From Promethearchaeota archaeon (GTDB lineage: Archaea; Asgardarchaeota; Lokiarchaeia; Sigynarchaeales; SOKP01), in NCBI GenBank assembly GCA_019894735.1, contig JAGXOB010000076.1, forward strand, positions 1 to 10,779: a stretch of DNA of 10,779 nt. Reading direction: 5' to 3'. Below the pieces are notes generated by a model. That model had not been told where the DNA came from. It did not search any database and worked only from the letters and a program-made list of their open reading frames with translations. The position numbers were made by a program, and so were the translations under genes. This document shows positions 1 through 4,429 of this stretch, in pieces (within the stretch, counting starts at the first letter, position 1; every line of letters begins with the position of its first letter).

Positions 1-314
1 GCTCCAATATCGTAATCGAAGTAAGATTTCTTAATATTCGTGTTTACAAGAACTATAATATACGCTGTTGGTTCTCTTCCGCTTTCAGGAGTTCTTTCCT
101 CTTTAGGGAGAGACGATGCCCATCCTACTAGTGGAAACATTTTCTCTCTTATCGCAAGACTTTCTACAATCACGTACTCAACAGCTTGAATATTGCTAGC
201 CACTGGAGCTATTCGAGCGTAATCGATTAATTTCTTTAAAATATCGCTTGGAATAGGTTCTTGTTTAAATCTCCTAATAGTTCTTCTTTTATGAATTGCT
301 TCTTCAATGTCCAT
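1..314 (-). CDS. Nitroreductase-family flavoprotein, N-terminal part only (cut by window edge)
   Basis: About 104 residues from an ATG at 314 are visible and the frame is open to base 1. The protein opens with the nitroreductase signature: 'AIHKRRTIRRF' (residues 6-16, the basic cluster that holds the FMN phosphate), then 'IPSDILKKLIDYARIAPVAS' and 'NIQAVEYVIVE' (about 40-50), matching the family pattern of a helix followed by A-P-x-A-S-N-x-Q and a beta strand. Near residue 85 comes 'REPTAYIIVLVNT', and the visible part ends in 'YDIGA', the region before the family's central helix. Family members are FMN enzymes that pass electrons from NAD(P)H to nitro compounds, quinones or other electrophiles; the substrate cannot be told here. 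The start follows the GTPase stop by 11 bases and carries a Shine-Dalgarno-like AAAGG overlapping that stop, so the two genes look co-transcribed and translationally coupled. Family call is firm; function is open. Confidence 0.85.
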   Translation of the reverse strand, partial: MDIEEAIHKRRTIRRFKQEPIPSDILKKLIDYARIAPVASNIQAVEYVIVESLAIREKMFPLVGWASSLPKEERTPESGREPTAYIIVLVNTNIKKSYFDYDIG

Positions 315-328
315 ATTTAAAACCTTTA
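315..328 (-). promoter_or_regulatory. Shine-Dalgarno-like site overlapping the upstream stop codon
   Basis: On the minus strand the GTPase stop codon TAA (326-328) overlaps AAAGG (327-323), which lies 8 bases before the nitroreductase ATG at 314. The overlap supports this start choice and suggests translation of the second gene by ribosomes finishing the first. Confidence 0.5.
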
Positions 329-1375
329 ATTTTTTTCTACTCTTGATTTTATTACGGATTCCGCTATATCATAAAAGGCATATTCTACATTTTTACCTGT
401 CATAGCGGATGTTTCTATATATTTAAGGTTTAATTCCTTAGCTAATGTTAAAGCTTCAATTAATTTAACTTTACGTACTTCAATAAGATCGCTTTTATTG
501 CCAAAAATATACCCAATCATTTGATGATGATGTTTTTCCATATTTTTCATCACATCTTCATACCAATTTTTAATACTGTTAAATGAGATTCGGTTGGTTA
601 AGTCAAAGATAAGTAGTATCGCCTCTGAACCTTGGTAGAAGTGTCTCCTCATCGTTTGGAACTTATTTTGACCAGCGATATCCCATAATATCGTTTCTAT
701 TACTTTATCATTAGCTTGTATGATCTTCTCGGTAATGCTGACTCCCAGCGTGGGAATATAGGTTCTAAGAAATGCATTATCAGTAAAACGCAAAATAGTT
801 GAGGTTTTTCCGACTCCTGGATCACCTACCACTACGAGTTTGAACCGATAATCAACAATTTTTTCGTCTCTAATAATTACTTCGGGAAATTCTTGAGATG
901 GAGGGAAGGAAATTTCTTTAGCTCTAAAATCGTCTAATAATTGACCTACACTATTTCTTAGGTTATTGATCTCTTCAAAAATTTTTTCTCTATCAGTATT
1001 CTGTTCTTCTAATTCAATGATTTTTCTGACTGTTTCATCAAAAGGGGCCTTAAGGTAGCTCATATATTTATAAAAGACGACATCATCGGCTTCTTTAAAT
1101 AAAAACGTAATTACTGTACGCGCGAACCCTCCCCTTTTGCTTGTATCCTCTCTTTCTATATATTGTATTAATCCTTTTAGTTTTAATGAAGGGAAAGGAA
1201 TTATCAATAAAGAATCTGGCACAGATCCTTGATCCCCTGTGAGAATAGTCACAGATTTAATAGCAACAAGCATTCGTATCGATTCTGGCAAATCTAAAGG
1301 GTCCCAATGGATAGGATCCGGTCCTAATTCATCGTGAATATCGGTATAAATTACAGCGTCAATTAGTTTCTTCAT
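326..1375 (-). CDS. Longin-like domain / coiled coil / Ras-Rab-like small GTPase fusion
   Basis: 349 residues. The C-terminal half (about 177-345) is a complete Ras-superfamily GTPase: G1 'GDPGVGKTS' (184-192), G2 Thr209 in 'YIPTLGVS', G3 'WDIAGQ' (231-236, with the catalytic-type Gln236), G4 'NKSD' (293-296) and G5 'ETSA' (321-324); 'FDLTNRISFNSIKNWYEDV' is Rab/Ras-like. Pro186 sits where Ras has Gly12. Residues 1-110 form an alpha/beta domain that starts 'IYTDIHDELGP', recalling the first strand and loop of longin domains of the NPRL2/FLCN type; I infer a longin-like fold. Residues 111-155 are charged and probably coiled coil. There is no C-terminal Cys, so no prenylation is expected, and no membrane segment. 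The gene leads a unit with the nitroreductase. Its own promoter lies just upstream and predicts a leader of only a few bases. The GTPase call is very sure; the longin call is moderate. Confidence 0.93.
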   Translation of the reverse strand: MKKLIDAVIYTDIHDELGPDPIHWDPLDLPESIRMLVAIKSVTILTGDQGSVPDSLLIIPFPSLKLKGLIQYIEREDTSKRGGFARTVITFLFKEADDVVFYKYMSYLKAPFDETVRKIIELEEQNTDREKIFEEINNLRNSVGQLLDDFRAKEISFPPSQEFPEVIIRDEKIVDYRFKLVVVGDPGVGKTSTILRFTDNAFLRTYIPTLGVSITEKIIQANDKVIETILWDIAGQNKFQTMRRHFYQGSEAILLIFDLTNRISFNSIKNWYEDVMKNMEKHHHQMIGYIFGNKSDLIEVRKVKLIEALTLAKELNLKYIETSAMTGKNVEYAFYDIAESVIKSRVEKN

Positions 1376-1400
1376 ATCTTAGATTATGGTAAAGAGAAGA

Positions 1401-1415
1401 TTTTAAATATCCTTT
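1401..1415 (-). promoter_or_regulatory. Archaeal BRE/TATA promoter of the GTPase gene
   Basis: Read on the minus strand, a purine BRE-like AAAGG (1415-1411) is followed by the TATA-like ATATTTAAAA (1410-1401). Its centre is 30 bases before the ATG at 1375. With the usual archaeal spacing of about 25 bases the start site falls near 1380, giving a leader of roughly 5 bases, consistent with no Shine-Dalgarno sequence before this ATG. Confidence 0.55.
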
Positions 1416-1510
1416 AATCTGCTTTCAAAAGGTAATATATATCTAAAAAATTAAAATTATTTATATTTGTGTTTATAGAAATATAAGCCAGAAATATTAA
1501 ATTTTAGAAA

Positions 1511-1534
1511 TTACCAAAACTACTCTTTTGGTAA
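1511..1534. repeat. Perfect 9-bp inverted repeat in the divergent intergenic gap
   Basis: TTACCAAAA (1511-1519) and TTTTGGTAA (1526-1534) are exact reverse complements around a 6-base spacer. The element is 135 bases from the GTPase start and 128 bases from the start of the plus-strand gene. A T-rich stretch (1536-1556) follows on the plus strand. It could be a dimer-binding operator or, if transcribed to the right, a hairpin with a U-tract ending a short RNA. The rest of 1376-1662 is AT-rich with several TATA-like stretches and no reading frame I would defend. Confidence 0.55.
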
Positions 1535-1662
1535 GTTTATCTTTTTTTATTTTTAATTAATTTGTTCTTTAGTCACGAAATTGTATAATTATCTAGCAAT
1601 TTTTAAATTTCTAATTATTTCTTAATTTAACAGGTTAATTGTAAATGGTGTATGAATAAGCT

Positions 1663-1932
1663 ATGGCAGATGCAGATGTTGTATACGAATCAACTAAAAA
1701 AGCTCTTAACAACTTTGAAAACATTAAGGAATGCATTCAGGGTCTTTACGATATCCTAAAAATAACTCTCCCTTCTGAGAACATGTATTTCAATATGGGA
1801 CAAGACAACATAGAAGCGTTGTATGAAAATTTTCTAGAATTAATGATAAATGAATTGGGAACTGTAGAATTCATGAAAAAGCTTAAAAGTGCTGAAGTAG
1901 ATTTGGATTTACCCTTAGATAATTTATTGTAG
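1663..1932 (+). CDS. Small acidic helical protein, unknown function
   Basis: 89 residues, unrecognised. The protein is rich in Asp and Glu, has one Cys (in 'NIKECIQ'), and looks almost wholly helical, with a Leu/Ile-rich middle ('EALYENFLELMINELG', about 51-66) and an acidic, leucine-rich tail 'DLDLPLDNLL'. There is no signal peptide or membrane segment, so a soluble cytoplasmic protein, perhaps a small adaptor, is most likely. The start at 1663 is the first usable ATG; an in-frame ATG at 1645 runs into TAA at 1657. Candidate TATA stretches lie at 1581-1590, 1601-1609 and 1621-1630 and I cannot choose between them. It ends 12 bases before the stop of the convergent glycosylase gene. Its even codon use and the lack of any better frame here favour a real gene. 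Confidence 0.6.
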   Translation: MADADVVYESTKKALNNFENIKECIQGLYDILKITLPSENMYFNMGQDNIEALYENFLELMINELGTVEFMKKLKSAEVDLDLPLDNLL

Positions 1933-1942
1933 TAATTACAAT
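1926..1942. repeat. Short hairpin at a convergent gene junction
   Basis: ATTGTA (1926-1931) and TACAAT (1937-1942) are exact reverse complements around 5 bases. They span the stop of the plus-strand gene and the gap to the convergent gene. With 6-bp arms in AT-rich DNA this may be chance; if real it would serve as a bidirectional 3'-end structure. Confidence 0.25.
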
Positions 1943-1944
1943 TC

Positions 1945-2571
1945 TTATTTCAGTACTTCACTCGTTTCCATGTACCATAAGTATAAATCTAACTTACCCA
2001 TATCAAGTTTTAACTTATCTCCTATTTCTTTAAGAATAGTTTCAATTTCCAAATATTTCTTTTTTGTAAGGGCTTTAGGTTTCTCAATAATACTATATGA
2101 CACCATAAGATCGATAATGTGAAAGTCTATAATCGCGAAATTTCTATAACCGATGTTTCTCAAAAAATGACTTGCTTCTTTGTAGCCTAAACCCTTAATA
2201 AATTTCACGATCCAATCTCGTAATTCAGTTTCATCGATATTTGAGTTTAATTGACGTTCTAAATCCGGTAAATAACCTCTAGCTTCAATAATATACTTCG
2301 CTCTAATATTTGGATAACGATATCCAAATTCCTTAAATTTTATTTTTAACTCGTCTTCAGAATATGTTAAAAAACCGTCGTTTATCTTTTGTTGTACTTC
2401 TATGCATTTTTTAGCTCCACAATTAGCCGTCATAATGCAAAAACAAAGTTCTTTAAAAATTTCATCTATACCTGAATTTGATACAGAGGAGAATTGGTTT
2501 ATGCGCTTATCTACAATATTTGAGATGTTACTATTTTTTAGGGATTCAATTGATTTTATGAGTTGTTTCAT
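1945..2571 (-). CDS. ogg: Archaeal 8-oxoguanine DNA glycosylase/AP lyase (Ogg2 type)
   Basis: 208 residues, the usual length of the archaeal Ogg2 family. It removes 8-oxoguanine from DNA and then cleaves the abasic site by beta-elimination, the first step of base excision repair. The helix-hairpin-helix-GPD region is clear: 'IKGLGYKEASHFLRNIGY' (125-142) holds the Schiff-base Lys131, and 'FAIIDFHIIDLM' (145-156) holds the catalytic Asp149. Other family blocks are 'LCFCIMTANCGAKKC' (42-56), 'YRYPNIRAKYIIEAR' (84-98) and the ending 'LDLYLWYMETSEVLK'. The protein ends exactly on Lys208; in Methanocaldococcus Ogg2 the C-terminal Lys is reported to help tell 8-oxoguanine from guanine. The ATG at 2571 is supported by a TATA element 25 bases upstream, which implies a leaderless mRNA. 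It stands alone, divergent from the kinase gene and convergent with the small gene at 1663. Confidence 0.95.
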   Translation of the reverse strand: MKQLIKSIESLKNSNISNIVDKRINQFSSVSNSGIDEIFKELCFCIMTANCGAKKCIEVQQKINDGFLTYSEDELKIKFKEFGYRYPNIRAKYIIEARGYLPDLERQLNSNIDETELRDWIVKFIKGLGYKEASHFLRNIGYRNFAIIDFHIIDLMVSYSIIEKPKALTKKKYLEIETILKEIGDKLKLDMGKLDLYLWYMETSEVLK

Positions 2572-2590
2572 GTATTTTAAAGAAAAATTG

Positions 2591-2600
2591 ATATTTTAAA
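2591..2600 (-). promoter_or_regulatory. TATA element of the ogg gene, leaderless spacing
   Basis: Minus-strand TTTAAAATAT lies with its centre about 25 bases before the A of the ogg ATG (2571). At normal archaeal TATA-to-start distance, transcription would begin at or within a base or two of the start codon. Confidence 0.5.
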
Positions 2601-2661
2601 AGCTAAACTCTTTAATTTAATAAGTTCAATTATTCATAAAATCTTTATTGAATGCTTGAAA

Positions 2662-2697
2662 TTATATTAATATAGCTTTATCAAATTTTAATTAAGG
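2662..2697 (+). promoter_or_regulatory. Likely promoter and Shine-Dalgarno of the PfkB-family gene
   Basis: GAAA is followed by TTATATTA (2662-2669), a plausible BRE/TATA pair. Start would be expected near 2692, leaving a leader of about 17 bases that would include AAGG (2694-2697), 11 bases before the ATG. An alternative weaker TATA (about 2683-2688) would give a leaderless mRNA. Confidence 0.35.
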
Positions 2698-2708
2698 TTA
2701 ACATCGCT

Positions 2709-3707
2709 ATGAAAGGAAATAAAATTATCGTTTTGGGCTCACTTGCATTTGATTATATTATGAGCTTCGAAGAAAATTTTGTGAATGCTGTTTCTATTGA
2801 TCATGAGAAAGAAGAATACCAAAGTACTGTAACTGCCAATAGCCGAGTCCAAAGATTTGGCGGTACAGCCGGAAATATTTCATATAATCTCGGATTACTT
2901 AATACTTCAACTGTCTTATTACTAGGTTCTGTAGGATTAGACTTTAATACTCTGGGTTATAGAGATCACATAACCAAATTCCCCAACATCGATTTAAATG
3001 TGGATATACAACCTGATTTGTTTACGGCAGCTTGTTACATAGTAAACGATAAGAAATCAAATCAGATGATAATTTTTCATGGCGGGGCTTTAGATGAAAA
3101 TAAAAACATAGATTTACAACAGAAGATTAAAGAACCAGAACAATATGCCTACGCTATAAATTCAACCCAAAGTGTTGATGCGATGAAATCTTTTGCAGAT
3201 CAACTGAGTGATTTAAACATTCCAATGATATTTGATCCTGGGCAAGTTACCCCTCTATTTTCCAAAGATGATTTAGTAGATATATTAAAAAAATCAGACA
3301 TTTTAATTGGAAATTCATTCGAAATAAAGCAAGTATTGAAGAAGACAGATTTAGACGAACAAAACATTCTCAAACTTGTTAATATTATAATAAAAACCAA
3401 AGGCTCTGAAGGCTCAGAATTAATTTATAAAACAGACTCTGAGGAGTTAAAGCGTAATGAAATCCCTATCGCAATACCTAATACTATGGTTGACGCAACT
3501 GGTGCTGGAGACGCATATCGTGCGGGAATCCTCACTGGATTAATTTTAAATATGAATCCCTTAGAATCTTGTAAATTAGGATCCATATTAGGTTCATTCG
3601 TAGTTGAGACAAGTGGCGCTCAAACGCAAACTTATGACATTGAAAAGGTAAAAAAGCGATTTCAGAAGACTTATGGATATATTCCTCCAGAATTAGAAAA
3701 ACTCTAA
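2709..3707 (+). CDS. PfkB-family kinase, adenosine kinase-like
   Basis: 332 residues, a full-length ribokinase-fold sugar/nucleoside kinase that transfers phosphate from ATP to a hydroxymethyl group. Motifs in order: N-terminal strand 'IIVLGSLAFDYIM' (6-18); PfkB signature 1 around 'RFGGTAGNISYNLGLL' (49-64); 'NQMIIFHGGAL' (118-128), a segment typical of the adenosine-kinase-like branch; 'MIFDPGQ' (173-179); 'GNSFE' (201-205), the Asn-x-x-Glu magnesium/phosphate motif; and signature 2 'DATGAGDAYRAGILTGL' (262-278) with anion-hole Gly residues and catalytic base Asp268. The ending 'LGSILGSFVVETSGAQTQTYD' (290-310) closely parallels what I recall of mycobacterial AdoK. Adenosine is the best substrate guess; another nucleoside or sugar cannot be excluded. 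It appears monocistronic, with 240 bases to the next gene. The branch looks bacterial-type, which may reflect ancient transfer. Confidence 0.88.
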   Translation: MKGNKIIVLGSLAFDYIMSFEENFVNAVSIDHEKEEYQSTVTANSRVQRFGGTAGNISYNLGLLNTSTVLLLGSVGLDFNTLGYRDHITKFPNIDLNVDIQPDLFTAACYIVNDKKSNQMIIFHGGALDENKNIDLQQKIKEPEQYAYAINSTQSVDAMKSFADQLSDLNIPMIFDPGQVTPLFSKDDLVDILKKSDILIGNSFEIKQVLKKTDLDEQNILKLVNIIIKTKGSEGSELIYKTDSEELKRNEIPIAIPNTMVDATGAGDAYRAGILTGLILNMNPLESCKLGSILGSFVVETSGAQTQTYDIEKVKKRFQKTYGYIPPELEKL

Positions 3708-3733
3708 CAATTTTCCCTTGGTAACTTTAACTT

Positions 3734-3758
3734 TGTGATATATTATCCAAATATCACA
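3734..3758. repeat. 8-bp inverted repeat downstream of the kinase gene
   Basis: TGTGATAT (3734-3741) and ATATCACA (3751-3758) are exact reverse complements around 9 bases, 27 bases after the kinase stop. An A-rich run (3760-3770) follows instead of a T-run, so it is not a classical plus-strand terminator; a 3'-end stabilising hairpin or a protein-binding dyad are the options. I see nothing else in 3708-3905. Confidence 0.4.
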
Positions 3759-3905
3759 TAAAAAAATAAAACGCCAATACGAATTTTTTAACTGAACAAT
3801 GTAAGATTCGTTTTCCAAGTAAATTAATTTAAATATGCAACTACAAGAACACGTGCAAATATATTAACAAAAAACTAATAATCTCCTCTAATTTAAAAAC
3901 AAATT

Positions 3906-3920
3906 TTAAGGTTATATATG
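3906..3920 (+). promoter_or_regulatory. BRE/TATA promoter of the 105-residue protein gene
   Basis: TTAAG (3906-3910) followed by GTTATATATG (3911-3920) is a good archaeal BRE/TATA. Its centre is about 32 bases before the ATG at 3948, predicting a start near 3941 and a leader of about 7 bases. Confidence 0.5.
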
Positions 3921-3947
3921 TAAGAATACGGTTTAAGAATAACGCTT

Positions 3948-4265
3948 ATGTCAAATAACAACGATAATTACGAACTAGATTATTATCTAAGTATAATTGA
4001 TTTCTTTCAAAACCAAGATACAAACAGAGAAACAACAGAAATTTGGAGAAACAAATCGTTTATTCAATTAATGAAAGTCTTGAAACGAACAAGAAACAAG
4101 GAGTTCGTAAAAAATGCTATTATCCTTCTTCTCTCTCTTTTTGATGAAACGCCTCCCGATATTTATAATGGTAGGGGAATTGAAGTACATTCGCTAACAA
4201 ATAGCGATAAACTTTCGTACGTTAATCTACTTAAATCAGAATTTGCCAACGATATTCCTAACTAA
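3948..4265 (+). CDS. Hypothetical soluble protein, 105 residues
   Basis: I do not recognise a family. The N-terminus is polar and Asn/Asp-rich ('MSNNNDNYELDYY'), followed by predicted helices 'LSIIDFFQN' (about 14-22), a basic stretch 'IQLMKVLKRTRNKEFVKN' (39-56), a short hydrophobic helix 'AIILLLSLFDE' (57-67), and a Pro/Gly-containing C-terminal third ('TPPDIYNGRGIEVH'). The hydrophobic run is too short and is flanked by charges, so a membrane segment is unlikely. The last helix 'SDKLSYVNLLKSEF' may pack against it. A clear TATA element at a short-leader distance supports the start and the reality of the gene. It sits between the kinase and the giant membrane protein, with its own promoter and a palindrome after it, so it may be an independent unit. 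Confidence 0.65.
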   Translation: MSNNNDNYELDYYLSIIDFFQNQDTNRETTEIWRNKSFIQLMKVLKRTRNKEFVKNAIILLLSLFDETPPDIYNGRGIEVHSLTNSDKLSYVNLLKSEFANDIPN

Positions 4266-4360
4266 ATATCAAATAGAATAGCTGATTAATCCAGCGTTCC
4301 TATTATTATATTATAGGGTGAAATATGTAAAGAAATATTGCAATCCTCTCTTTCTAACTT

Positions 4361-4388
4361 AAAACTTAAATTTATTAATTTAAGTTTT
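4361..4388. repeat. Perfect 12-bp palindrome next to the TATA box of the surface-protein gene
   Basis: AAAACTTAAATT (4361-4372) and AATTTAAGTTTT (4377-4388) are exact reverse complements around TATT. The right arm touches the TATA-like stretch starting at 4387, so a bound dimer would block or help the promoter of the 4430 gene. Read as RNA from the upstream gene, it is an A/U-only-tipped hairpin ending in UUUUU about 100 bases after that gene's stop, so a terminator role is also possible. Confidence 0.5.
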
Positions 4389-4402
4389 TATAAATTTTAT
4401 AA
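4387..4402 (+). promoter_or_regulatory. TATA region of the surface-protein gene
   Basis: TTTATAAATTTTATAA contains two overlapping TATA candidates centred near 4391 and 4398. They predict start sites near 4416 or 4423, i.e. leaders of about 14 or 7 bases. Only a weak purine stretch (AGAG, 4421-4424) precedes the ATG. Confidence 0.45.
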
Positions 4403-4429
4403 TTATTTTAATCAACAACAAGAGATAAT

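Noticed and set aside
1376..1662. A possible tRNA or other structured RNA gene in the divergent gap
   Set aside because: No cloverleaf, T-loop TTCGANTC box or other RNA hallmark is present; only the single dyad stands out, which is reported separately.
2402..2599. Plus-strand open frame of 65 codons
   Set aside because: It lies antisense to the well-supported ogg gene and its promoter and has no recognisable protein features.
3200..3400. Minus-strand open frame inside the kinase gene
   Set aside because: Antisense to conserved PfkB coding sequence; composition reflects the AT-rich opposite strand.
2692..3914. Shared 9-mer TTAAGGTTA at 2692-2700 and 3906-3914, each upstream of a gene
   Set aside because: The distances to the ATGs differ (9 and 34 bases) and the two copies serve different roles (Shine-Dalgarno-like and BRE-like), so a common regulator site is not supported.
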